Shown one piece after another: positions 25,456 through 33,373 of a stretch of DNA of 46,508 bases. The translations under genes and the position numbers were made by a program. Source of the DNA: an uncultured Rubritalea sp. (GTDB lineage Bacteria > Verrucomicrobiota > Verrucomicrobiia > Verrucomicrobiales > Akkermansiaceae); NCBI GenBank assembly GCA_937132085.1, contig CAKZNV010000188.1, positions 1 to 46,508 on the forward strand, in the 5' to 3' direction. Under the pieces are notes generated by a model. That model had not been told where the DNA came from. It saw only the letters and a list, made by a program, of their open reading frames with translations, and did not search any database. Each line of letters starts with the position of its first letter. Positions within the stretch are counted from its first letter, which is position 1.

Positions 25456-26817
25456 TTAGAATTCGTAATTTATAAATACGCTGAAGTTCTCAGAAGAGTC
25501 CTTTTGTTTAAGTGCGCCTGATTCATATTCAATCATTTGAAGACCAGCTGATGCTCCAACACTAATTCCGTTGTTCAAGTCCTTCTCGACCATCACACCA
25601 CCACTGTAGTAATGTGATTTAAGATCAGCAGCCATGCCTACATTGGAATCTAAATAGAGTCCTTGGAAGTAAACTGATCCTTTCACATCATTGCCAAAAT
25701 CACGAGATACACTACCTCCACAGCGAGTGCCACGTGCATCAGCTAGTGGAAGTTGGAAGGCATTCGTGATGTTTCTATCTGTAGTTCCATGATTACAATA
25801 CGCCTGCCAAGAGAAACCATTCTGACAGCCATGCACCAATGCCTCATAGCCTAACACTCTAGTTGTGTTAAGAAGAGCATCTTGGTATTCACGGCGCTCA
25901 TAGGTCACTCCTAGTTTATAACCTACGTCATTCACTCTGCCACTCACACCTGCACCTAGCTTGTAACCGTGTGAATCCCAGCCTGGCAACGCATCCCAAT
26001 CCTTCTCTCTATAGGCACCTCTTGTCCATAGAGTTAGTGATGGATTAACGATGTAGTTGATCGCTTGAGAAATTTCATATTGGTGAGTATCGTAGAGATC
26101 TCCGTCGTCTGAATTGTAGAGTCTGCCTCGATAACTAGTTAAATACTCTAGTCCATTAGAGCCTATATCTGCACCATCGGTTCTGAAAGTAAGTGTTGAA
26201 CGGCTTGACAGTAAGGTTCGGTCATACATAGCTAGCCCCTCAGAAATATCTCCAAGTTCTAAGCTGGACAGACCTCCGTAGTTTACTTGAAAATTACCAT
26301 TATAGCGTCCCCATGTGCCAATATTTCTCTCGGACTTTCCTCCTAAATAATAGCCATGAATCAAATCATCCGAGCCATCCCGGCCTGTTGGAGCATCGCT
26401 GTAATAGGTTTCGGATACCCCTGCATTAAACTTAAGATACTCTCCAAGCTCAAATGGCACACCTAGACTAAATTGAGTAACAGTAGAGCTCTCACCATTG
26501 AATGGATCGCCAGTCACATTGCTACTAGTCCCATAGCCTAGACGAAAACGTCCTGTATAGGCTGTCTGTGCATCTTGGAAACATCTGCCTACGATGGAAC
26601 GATCCATTCCAAAAGCATTTGGACTAGCCACGCTTCCCTGATTTAGGAAATTTCCCACATAATCCAGGAAAGGATCAGCATCAAAGCCGAGCGAGTAATC
26701 GCCCTCTTCGGGTAACATCGTCTCTCCCTTTTTAGAGGTGAGATCTTGCGCCATCACGGCGGAGGTGAGCACAGCTAATGCTGGCAAACAATACAGTGTT
26801 GATTTCGATTTTCTCAT
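25456..26817 (-). CDS. Predicted outer-membrane beta-barrel protein
   Basis: A 453-residue protein with a signal peptide (about 1-23, ending VMAQ) and a C-terminal aromatic residue (SVFINYEF), both typical of outer-membrane barrels. From about residue 85 on it is a succession of amphipathic strands with alternating aromatic residues (GRYNGNFQVNYG, GYKLGAGVSGRV, VGYKLGVTYERREY, KGSVYFQGLYLDS). The segment LPEEGDYSLGFDADPFLDYVGN after the signal recalls a family known mainly in Bacteroidetes outer membranes; that is from memory and should be searched. It stands alone between the two sigma-controlled PEP-CTERM loci, convergent with one and downstream of the other. The function, such as pore, transporter or anchor, is unknown. 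Confidence 0.7.
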   Translation of the reverse strand: MRKSKSTLYCLPALAVLTSAVMAQDLTSKKGETMLPEEGDYSLGFDADPFLDYVGNFLNQGSVASPNAFGMDRSIVGRCFQDAQTAYTGRFRLGYGTSSNVTGDPFNGESSTVTQFSLGVPFELGEYLKFNAGVSETYYSDAPTGRDGSDDLIHGYYLGGKSERNIGTWGRYNGNFQVNYGGLSSLELGDISEGLAMYDRTLLSSRSTLTFRTDGADIGSNGLEYLTSYRGRLYNSDDGDLYDTHQYEISQAINYIVNPSLTLWTRGAYREKDWDALPGWDSHGYKLGAGVSGRVNDVGYKLGVTYERREYQDALLNTTRVLGYEALVHGCQNGFSWQAYCNHGTTDRNITNAFQLPLADARGTRCGGSVSRDFGNDVKGSVYFQGLYLDSNVGMAADLKSHYYSGGVMVEKDLNNGISVGASAGLQMIEYESGALKQKDSSENFSVFINYEF

Positions 26818-27131
26818 AGTTATTTAATAATGGTTAACAAAACATAAAACATACCTCAAAACTAAAGTCAACCTAGAAATCCTAAACACAAAAAAACAAG
26901 AAGACACAGTCAACTAATTAAAAGCAACTTACACCCACCTCTAACAAAAACACCCTCTAACACACTATCATAATCATTAGCGTTAATACGCCATATTTTT
27001 AGATTCCTAAGTTGATAGCTCTATTAAGAGGTAGCTCAGCGCCCCCACCATTTAGATTATTTATCTGCCTTGTTTCACCTCATCACCAAACTAATGAGAC
27101 ACTTAAAGCCCCATTAGTTTTTGAAAATTCT
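26818..27131. other. 314-bp AT-rich gap with no gene
   Basis: Between the barrel gene and the esterase gene, both minus. It must hold the barrel promoter. Two copies of AGTCAAC (26866-26872 and 26908-26914) lie 42 bp apart; read on the minus strand each is GTTGACT, close to a -35 hexamer. A dyad AAACTAATG / CATTAGTTT (27088-27120) follows the esterase stop, but its T-run is on the plus-strand side, so it fits a minus-strand terminator poorly. I see no open frame, tRNA or longer repeat here. Confidence 0.5.
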
Positions 27132-30100
27132 CTATCGAACCTCAACCACGCCCAAACGTAAAAAGTCACGAGCGCTATTCATCCAGGAACCTGTAGCTCT
27201 CGTAATAGAGATTGTTTCAAATTCACCTGAGATGGAATCAACAGTCAATGACGAGCTAGGCACTTTAGTCCAGTTACCTGCAGTTAAAACTAAAGATTCC
27301 TCTAAATTGTAGCTTAGGCCAGCTGGGATTCCTATGCGTCGAGTCACAGTGAAAGTAGTTCCATCAAAGCTAATTGGATGAGACATGCTACTAGCTGAAT
27401 TAGGGTCTGATCCATAAGAGAACTCATGCAAATTACTTTGCCCATCACCATCCGGGTCTTCGTCTGATCCAGCACCAGTAACACTTGCTCCGCCAAAATT
27501 ATCAAACTGCCAAGCTTCTAAACTAGTAGTATCCTTAGGAGCGAACCGTTGCTGAATAGCACCAAGCCATTGTTCCGCAAGAACCACATTGCCCGCTGTG
27601 TTCGTATGCAGAGTATCAATCATCAAGCCCCCTGTGTTAGCATTGATGTGTGTATATTGATCCACTAAATAAATATCCCGACCAGCCACACGCTGAGCTC
27701 TAACAATGTCAGGTAACGCAGTATTATAAGCCAGAACTCTAGGATTCTCAGCAGGATTTAGGTTCGGGGGGATTTGAGCTACAAATATAGCAGGAGTTCC
27801 TACACCAGGCTGGGACATTATTTTGTCTACCAAGGTAGAGAGTCTCGCTGGGGCATTCGCCACATCATCGTTCAGATCAGTATCGTTTGTGCCGAGCATG
27901 ATTAGAATAATCTTAGGTTTCTCGACTGCTAGGCGACCACTGGTCCAGAAATTTTGCCCCGAATCTATGTTTGTGGTCATATCAGTGCGGCCGTTGCTGT
28001 TCACACCTATCGTGGAACCAGAGATCCCACTGTGATAATGATAGAGATTAGTAGCAGCTGTGCCACCTGTAGTTGGTAATCCATCGATATTCGCGGTAAA
28101 ATGCCCTGTATAAGTAAAATCTACATTCTCATCAACAAGAAGGTCATAGAGCTCTTTTCTTGGTGAACTGCTTCCGCTTCCATCAGCATTACTCTGAGTA
28201 ATAGAGTCTCCGATGAACCAAATTGCCCCCAGATCAAGAGGGTTAAGCGTAGCTGCATCTACATCGACATAGCCTCCAGCATTGACCTTGGAGATCTTAC
28301 AGGCAATGAGTTGGTTAGGAGCAACAGTAGCGCCGGAGGTGTAGGTGATGTTCGCCACGGTGAACTTACCTGTAGCATTTCCACCAGCGAGAGTATCGAG
28401 ATTAGCTTTGGTGAAGGTTCCTGTGGCAAGGACTTGACCATTGGCTAACAGTTCTAGTTTCGCTCCAGCAAAGGTTCCGCTATCTCTAATGCCGAGAGAA
28501 ACAGAAAAGTTGTATTCTTTATTTGGCTGTAGATACGAACGCGTAGTTTGGAGGAAATGGTTGCCTGCCGTTCCTCCTGAGAAAAATGCGACGTGCTTAC
28601 CTTTCATGTTTTCCATGACTCCAGCATTAATCGTATCGACAGCATTAGTATAAAAACTCGCATCAGGGTTGTAGTATCCATAGCTTCCATCGGCAGCTGT
28701 AGTCCCTGCGGCAGAAAGAATTCTCCAGTTCAGAACTCCAGGTGATGCATTGGATGATAGATCGACAATATGAACATCTCCATCTGCTAACGGAGCAGTT
28801 GTGGTTATTGAAGCAGTTGTATTGGCTTCGAAATCGCCATTTTCAAGACCTAGTGTCGTTCTTCCAAGGAGGATATCTCTCCACTGAACAGCATGATCCA
28901 TCAAGCCGATAGCGCTAAAGTGCACGGTATCGTGGAGCTTGAGACCGCCCCCATTTTCTAGAGTAAATTCATTGGTGCTTGGTCCAAGATGAACATTAGC
29001 GTCGCTCATTGTAGCCAACCGCTGTCCAGCAGTCACAGGTTCTTCTTGAGTCAGAGTGATGCTAGGGATAAATGAGGCTTCAGCTATATACCAAGGAATC
29101 GTCCAGCCTGCATCTGTGCGGCTTTCAGCGATCATAGTGGCTAGTAACGCAGCATGAGCCGTAGCGGTCACATTATTGACAGCATCAGTCTCTCCTTGGT
29201 GCCAGAGACAGGCTCGGAATCCATTAGCAGGAAATGACTGCACCGCCGCCTTCAACCTAGAAGTGTAATTCCCTTGTCCAGGCTGCCACGAGGATAGGGG
29301 TGATCCACCTACTCCAACAACCACAAAGCCAACGGGGACATTTTCTGTAGACACAAGTAAGTCACCAAGTCTCGACCATACTGAACCACCCGTTCCCGTA
29401 GCCAATGGCTGAGGGTCATATCCGTGGCGCCAACTAGCGCCGCCATAGGCGCTAAGAGTCACTACGCGATCGCTCGTAGGAGTGAGTGCTGGGGTGCCGT
29501 GGTTCGCTGAATTAGACTGTCCAGCAGTCACATAAATATCACCTATACCTACTTTCTGAATCACGGCAGAATCTCCTGCAACCCCACTCACCACTGGTCT
29601 GACCTCTAGCTGATACCAGCCTCCAGCGATAATATTAGTCAATGTTCCTGAAAAAGTTCCTGCATTAGGTGAGGCGTCTATTGTTTTCCATGCTGAGGTC
29701 GTTCCTGAGTTTGATCCTGACATCACCACTACTCTTGCTTCTATCGAATCCGGAGTAGTCAGGTAGGTTCCCTGGATATCGATATCTGCAACATTTTCAG
29801 TATCTCTCTGAATGATTTTTCGTGTAGTTGGTGATGTTATTGTCACGTCTGCTGGAGTAGAGCCAGTAGCTTGGCCATTGATATCTACCTCGTAGTAGAC
29901 TGAGCCATCCACAGCAGTATTCGCCCCAGACCAATCATGATTTATAAACTCGATGCGCACACTATGCACTCCTGTGCCTATCAGACCTGCCCCATCATCA
30001 GACACTGTCATCTGAGTAATGCTACCACCTGTTGCAGTATTATTAGCAAAAGGAATGTATTCAAATGTCCCCAATGAAACGAATGTGGTAGGCGCTGAAA

Positions 30101-30539
30101 CAGTTGAGATAGAGAGAGTGTATTTTTGGTTACCTAGCTGCGGTCCATTTATCGTCCAGCCTGCAAAGGACTCGATGGAAGTGATGTCATACCCCTGAGG
30201 GTTAGTGCCGACATCTAAGGCAAAGGTATAGGTCTGAGGAAGCTTGTTCCCCGTGCCAAAAGATTTCGGTAAGTAAAGAGAGTCAGCTCCTGTCCCAGGA
30301 TTGATCACTCCATCATTCAAATCAGCTGCAGTGCCAAAAAAGCCAGCGGCTCCAGTCACAGATGCAGCATTACCTAGATCAGTGCCATCCACTGCACCTA
30401 CGATAGTGGCATTAGTAGGCGTCGTGCTATTGACTCCAGTTGCTTCCAGTGCGGCATGAACCGAACTATTAAAAGAAATGAAGGCTAACAATACAGCTAT
30501 ACAGAGGGATTTAAGGAAATGAGCGACTGGAATATTCAT
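27132..30539 (-). CDS. Secreted esterase with two SGNH-type catalytic domains
   Basis: An 1135-residue exported protein. Order: signal peptide (1-29); a beta-sandwich of about 190 residues; a small beta domain (about 230-328); a sialate-O-acetylesterase-like SGNH domain (about 330-557) with the nucleophile motif GQSNS (S342), LWHQGETD and DTVHF (His540); a linker domain (about 564-765) that begins LENGDFE and ends GYVDVDAATL; a second SGNH/GDSL domain (about 770-1000) with GDSI (S779), GTND (883-886) and DTLH (D975, H978); an Asp-rich calcium-type motif DEDPDGDGQSN (from about 1026); and a C-terminal beta domain. Both active sites look complete, so it probably removes two kinds of ester, or the same ester in two contexts, from polysaccharide. 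It has no PEP-CTERM tail. It is last in the sigma/FecR/PEP-CTERM cluster, with a terminator hairpin just before its ATG. Confidence 0.88.
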   Translation of the reverse strand: MNIPVAHFLKSLCIAVLLAFISFNSSVHAALEATGVNSTTPTNATIVGAVDGTDLGNAASVTGAAGFFGTAADLNDGVINPGTGADSLYLPKSFGTGNKLPQTYTFALDVGTNPQGYDITSIESFAGWTINGPQLGNQKYTLSISTVSAPTTFVSLGTFEYIPFANNTATGGSITQMTVSDDGAGLIGTGVHSVRIEFINHDWSGANTAVDGSVYYEVDINGQATGSTPADVTITSPTTRKIIQRDTENVADIDIQGTYLTTPDSIEARVVVMSGSNSGTTSAWKTIDASPNAGTFSGTLTNIIAGGWYQLEVRPVVSGVAGDSAVIQKVGIGDIYVTAGQSNSANHGTPALTPTSDRVVTLSAYGGASWRHGYDPQPLATGTGGSVWSRLGDLLVSTENVPVGFVVVGVGGSPLSSWQPGQGNYTSRLKAAVQSFPANGFRACLWHQGETDAVNNVTATAHAALLATMIAESRTDAGWTIPWYIAEASFIPSITLTQEEPVTAGQRLATMSDANVHLGPSTNEFTLENGGGLKLHDTVHFSAIGLMDHAVQWRDILLGRTTLGLENGDFEANTTASITTTAPLADGDVHIVDLSSNASPGVLNWRILSAAGTTAADGSYGYYNPDASFYTNAVDTINAGVMENMKGKHVAFFSGGTAGNHFLQTTRSYLQPNKEYNFSVSLGIRDSGTFAGAKLELLANGQVLATGTFTKANLDTLAGGNATGKFTVANITYTSGATVAPNQLIACKISKVNAGGYVDVDAATLNPLDLGAIWFIGDSITQSNADGSGSSSPRKELYDLLVDENVDFTYTGHFTANIDGLPTTGGTAATNLYHYHSGISGSTIGVNSNGRTDMTTNIDSGQNFWTSGRLAVEKPKIILIMLGTNDTDLNDDVANAPARLSTLVDKIMSQPGVGTPAIFVAQIPPNLNPAENPRVLAYNTALPDIVRAQRVAGRDIYLVDQYTHINANTGGLMIDTLHTNTAGNVVLAEQWLGAIQQRFAPKDTTSLEAWQFDNFGGASVTGAGSDEDPDGDGQSNLHEFSYGSDPNSASSMSHPISFDGTTFTVTRRIGIPAGLSYNLEESLVLTAGNWTKVPSSSLTVDSISGEFETISITRATGSWMNSARDFLRLGVVEVR

Positions 30540-30560
30540 ATTGGAGATTTAATAGAGATA

Positions 30561-30589
30561 AAAAAAGCAGGAGGATCATCTCCCCCTGC
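30561..30589 (-). terminator. Intercistronic terminator or attenuator before the esterase gene
   Basis: On the minus strand a 9-bp stem (GCAGGGGGA / TCCTCCTGC, one G-U pair, loop GATGA) runs straight into six T. It starts 29 bp after the PEP-CTERM stop codon, and the T-run ends only about 20 nt before the esterase ATG. There is almost no room for a separate promoter after it, so the esterase is probably expressed by partial read-through. Confidence 0.75.
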
Positions 30590-30618
30590 CTTGATAAGAA
30601 TTTATGCCTGAATGACGT

Positions 30619-31293
30619 TTACTTTTTACGGCGTAAGATCAGAGCGAGACCTCCAAGCCCAAGTAAAGCAATTGAAGATGGTTCTGGAACTACTGTGGCG
30701 TCCAAACGCACGTTATCGAAATCTACATATCTATTAACAGTGGTAGTATCTAATGAGCTAAGTCTGATTGCTAGATTTCCAGCATCACTAGCCTGTCCTG
30801 TATAATTTACAGTAACGTCAGCAAAGGTGCCTGCTGCAGGAATTGTTGAGCTAGTCGCTGATGCAAGAACAGAATCTCCATCTAATAGTTCGATAAGGTA
30901 ACCACCAAAAACAGAAAGACCAGCATCACGTCCACCTACACCCACTGTCAGAGTATACATTGTGCCATCCGCAACTGCTTCTGTCGTTGTGTTAGTTAAA
31001 GTAACCCCTGTTGATTCAAAGATAAACAGTGCTGAATCTCCGTCCATAGTTCCAATTACACCGTTAGTGCCAGCGGTATCGACAATGTTACCGTTTGTAA
31101 AGAAGGCTGTGCCTGGGTTAAATGAACCTGTTATGCCTCCCCCTGAAGCAACCCAACCTGTGACGGCTCCTATATTTAGGTCTGTGTCAGCCAGCACTTC
31201 TGTTTCAAAGTCATGGTTAACGATAGCTATCGATGCAGCTTGCGCTACAGATAGAGTTGAAATGCATGCGATAAATAAGTTTCTAAGTTTCAT
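30619..31293 (-). CDS. PEP-CTERM exported protein
   Basis: I chose the ATG at 31293. An in-frame ATG at 31317 would add eight residues but lies inside a perfect inverted repeat. The product has a signal peptide (MKLRNLFIACISTLSVAQA), one beta-rich domain and the sorting tail VPEPSS, a Gly/Leu helix and RRKK. The domain starts IAIVNHDFE, has GW, YTLTVGVGGRD and YLIELLDGD, and ends YVDFDNVRL: the same layout as the protein at 24640-25383. It probably ends up at the cell surface or in an exopolysaccharide layer. The gene has its own ECF-type promoter candidate at 31344-31369, inside the end of the anti-sigma gene, and is followed by a strong hairpin. Role unknown; structural or carbohydrate-binding are guesses. 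Confidence 0.87.
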   Translation of the reverse strand: MKLRNLFIACISTLSVAQAASIAIVNHDFETEVLADTDLNIGAVTGWVASGGGITGSFNPGTAFFTNGNIVDTAGTNGVIGTMDGDSALFIFESTGVTLTNTTTEAVADGTMYTLTVGVGGRDAGLSVFGGYLIELLDGDSVLASATSSTIPAAGTFADVTVNYTGQASDAGNLAIRLSSLDTTTVNRYVDFDNVRLDATVVPEPSSIALLGLGGLALILRRKK

Positions 31294-31315
31294 ATTATAT
31301 TTATGGTTTGAGTTC

Positions 31316-31334
31316 ATACAGATACAATCTGTAT
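31316..31334 (-). promoter_or_regulatory. Perfect 19-nt inverted repeat before the PEP-CTERM gene
   Basis: ATACAGAT-ACA-ATCTGTAT, 8 bp per arm. It starts about 10 nt after the predicted -10 element at 31344-31348, so it would lie at or near the 5' end of the mRNA, either as a stabilising hairpin or as an operator just after the start point. It covers the upstream in-frame ATG at 31317, which argues for the start at 31293. Confidence 0.55.
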
Positions 31335-31343
31335 ATTAGCTTA

Positions 31344-31369
31344 ATGTCTTACATTTTCATTTCGTTTCA
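31344..31369 (-). promoter_or_regulatory. Candidate ECF promoter of the PEP-CTERM gene
   Basis: On the minus strand TGAAACG (plus 31363-31369), 14 nt, then GACAT (31344-31348). The identical two elements with identical spacing precede the sigma gene at 33348-33373. The spacing and the AAC in the upstream box fit group-IV sigma promoters. It lies across the last codons of the anti-sigma gene. Confidence 0.6.
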
Positions 31370-32784
31370 CTATTTTCCCCTTTTTCTTTAAAAAGTTGCA
31401 TTTTAGTCACACGCACATCGTCAAAATCAAGGTAACTCTTTCCTGTGTAATTATCCGCCCCTAGAGTAAGTATTCGCACAGATAGAGGGTCATTCACATT
31501 TACACCCTCAGGAAGATTGCTGCTATCCCAAGTGAAAGAGAGTGAAGTAAACGAATTTGAAACATTCGTCTCAGAGTTTCCTTTGATCGAATGAATCACT
31601 TTATCTCCAGAGACAAAAGCCAACTCGTAATCCGCCAATTGTGAAGAAGCATTTTCAATTCGATGCCCTAAAGTAATACTAAACGTGTAAAGAGTATTTT
31701 CATCTATATTAACCACTTTTTTAAGGTAGCCAGTAGGCTCCATAATAAACCCATAAATATACGCAAGGCACTTTCCTTTCATTCCTTGGAAGTTTCCAAA
31801 TGTGTCACTATTGTCATTCAATTCTACTCTATCATACCAAATATGGGCTCCCGTTGAGTCAAGATGTCCACTTGGATTATAAATGCCCATCTCCACGTCA
31901 TTTTGACCACACCGTTCCCAGCCAGCCAAACCACTCTCATTCCATTCGTTATCAGCAAGTTGCAAATCTTCAAAATCAGCCTCAAAAACAATTTCTACCA
32001 TCTTAGGGAAAAATACCTGAGATTGTAATTCTTTGTATTCTATACTTTTCATCGAACCTTCATGGTCGATTGAAATAGCCTCTCCGCCCTCAAGCTGTTG
32101 AATACCATTTGAGCGGTTTGTGACTTCTACTCTCCCTTTTTCCACATAAATCTCATCCATTGCGGACCAGCCAGAAATCACAGTAAACTGAGTGCCTAAA
32201 TCTACTATTTTCCCCTTAGCGCTAATCACAGTAAATCCCACTCCCTGTTCAGGCACATGAAACGATGCCTTTCCCTGCTCTAAAACAACCGTAGTTTCAT
32301 CCTGAATCTTCAATACTGCAGGAGCAAGCACCACAGCAGTCACATCGTTGGCTAATTCTAACCTAACTGCACCTTGTGTTATGCGCAAAGTCTTACCTAT
32401 GCCCAATTCATCACTCTTCCGTTCTCCCTCTATTTTATATTTTGAATTCCCTGCAAATTCTATTTTCGCTGAATAATAAACAGGGGCTTCTGGTTTAATA
32501 AAGAATTGCACACACAACGATAGCATCAAGCAGGCAGCTATACCGAATACAGCAATACGGATGTTACGTTTACTCTTCACTCTCTCATCTTTTGAACTTA
32601 CTAAGGTAGGTATAATACTCACGTGACTACTCAGAAGCCCATGTTCCAGCGTCACATGTTCCCTGTAGAGCTGGAGAAACTCATCATCAGACTTAATCAG
32701 ATTTTGGAACAAGTCGAATTCCTGCTCATTTAGATCAGAATCTAATAATCTCAAAATTAGTTCATTTTTTTGCTCTACAGTCAT
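31357..32784 (-). CDS. FecR-type anti-sigma factor with jelly-roll-like outer domain
   Basis: A membrane regulator of 475 aa. Seen: a cytoplasmic N-terminal part (1-75; EQEFDLFQNLIKSDDEFLQLYREH, the usual sigma-binding type in this family), one membrane helix (about 76-96), a FecR domain (about 120-240: TQGAVRLEL, VLEQGKASFHV, DLGTQFTV, VEKGRVEVTN), and an outer C-terminal domain (about 264-461) that opens EIVFEADFED and closes SYLDFDDVRV. This last domain is the same type as in the two PEP-CTERM proteins and the esterase linker. It begins 5 bp after the stop codon of the ECF sigma gene, which makes it that sigma factor's likely antagonist. A candidate promoter for the next gene lies within its final codons. 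Confidence 0.88.
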   Translation of the reverse strand: MTVEQKNELILRLLDSDLNEQEFDLFQNLIKSDDEFLQLYREHVTLEHGLLSSHVSIIPTLVSSKDERVKSKRNIRIAVFGIAACLMLSLCVQFFIKPEAPVYYSAKIEFAGNSKYKIEGERKSDELGIGKTLRITQGAVRLELANDVTAVVLAPAVLKIQDETTVVLEQGKASFHVPEQGVGFTVISAKGKIVDLGTQFTVISGWSAMDEIYVEKGRVEVTNRSNGIQQLEGGEAISIDHEGSMKSIEYKELQSQVFFPKMVEIVFEADFEDLQLADNEWNESGLAGWERCGQNDVEMGIYNPSGHLDSTGAHIWYDRVELNDNSDTFGNFQGMKGKCLAYIYGFIMEPTGYLKKVVNIDENTLYTFSITLGHRIENASSQLADYELAFVSGDKVIHSIKGNSETNVSNSFTSLSFTWDSSNLPEGVNVNDPLSVRILTLGADNYTGKSYLDFDDVRVTKMQLFKEKGENSETK

Positions 32785-32789
32785 TCTCG

Positions 32790-33311
32790 TTAGATACCTA
32801 TATTAAATTCTTCAATGCAAAGCTTAAGCTTCATTCTGACTCGCCTAAGAACTACTCTTAAACTTGAGGATTTTTCACCATGACTCTGCGCATAGCTTTC
32901 AATAGTGAGTCCTTGTGTGTAGCGAGCAGCGATTAGAGCTCTATTCTTAGCGCTCAATCTAGCCAAACATTGATCAAGAGCTGCAATTCTAACTTCTGAT
33001 GTTTCAGATGTAGCTGAGACGTCAACCACTGCAATCCTATGAATTACCTCCTCATCAAAGACTACTTTCTTTTCACGAACTAATTTTCTTCGCTCGTTCA
33101 GCGCATGGAATTTAGCCACTTGAAATGCCCATGCTTTAAAGTTAGTGCCTTGTTTAAACGTAGAGGACTTCTTCCATAAAGTAATATTCACTTCTTGAGC
33201 CAAAGAATCAATGTCAGCCTGAACAGGTAGAATAGAACGCAGATACGCACCAATAGCTGACTGGTGCGTCGTGAGTTCTCTAATAAAATATTCTTCTGTA
33301 GATGATGCCAT
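32790..33311 (-). CDS. ECF sigma factor, Rhodopirellula/Verrucomicrobium type
   Basis: A 173-residue alternative sigma factor. Region 2 (about 10-80): IGAYLRSILPVQADIDSLAQEV, FKQGTNFKAWAFQVAKFHALN and ERRK. Region 4 (about 112-165): CLARLSAKNRALIAARYTQGLTIESYAQ, with a recognition helix near SSSLRVVLRRVRMKLK. Length and composition are normal for this group, whose members are usually paired with FecR-like proteins. The anti-sigma gene starts 5 bp after its stop. Upstream lies the element TGAAACG-N14-GACAT, also found before the PEP-CTERM gene, so it probably activates its own transcription. The ATG at 33311 has no Shine-Dalgarno. Confidence 0.92.
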   Translation of the reverse strand: MASSTEEYFIRELTTHQSAIGAYLRSILPVQADIDSLAQEVNITLWKKSSTFKQGTNFKAWAFQVAKFHALNERRKLVREKKVVFDEEVIHRIAVVDVSATSETSEVRIAALDQCLARLSAKNRALIAARYTQGLTIESYAQSHGEKSSSLRVVLRRVRMKLKLCIEEFNIGI

Positions 33312-33347
33312 AAGTTATGGGCCTGAATTACCTAACCTTACTAGTAT

Positions 33348-33373
33348 ATGTCCTCTACAGCCAAAACGTTTCA
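33348..33373 (-). promoter_or_regulatory. Candidate autoregulated ECF promoter of the sigma gene
   Basis: On the minus strand TGAAACG (plus 33367-33373), 14 nt, then GACAT (33348-33352), with the sigma gene ATG 37 nt further on. It matches the element before the PEP-CTERM gene in both boxes and spacing. Immediately upstream is the small palindrome ATTCTGC-C-GCAGAAT (33377-33391), a possible extra regulator site. Confidence 0.6.

Noticed and set aside
27088-27120. Inverted repeat AAACTAATG / CATTAGTTT as terminator of the esterase gene
   Set aside because: Its T-run is on the plus-strand side, and the minus strand continues GGTGATG. It is weak and AT-rich.
31294-31317. The upstream ATG of the PEP-CTERM gene
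   Set aside because: It lies within the perfect inverted repeat, and the signal peptide is better from the ATG at 31293. Not fully excluded.
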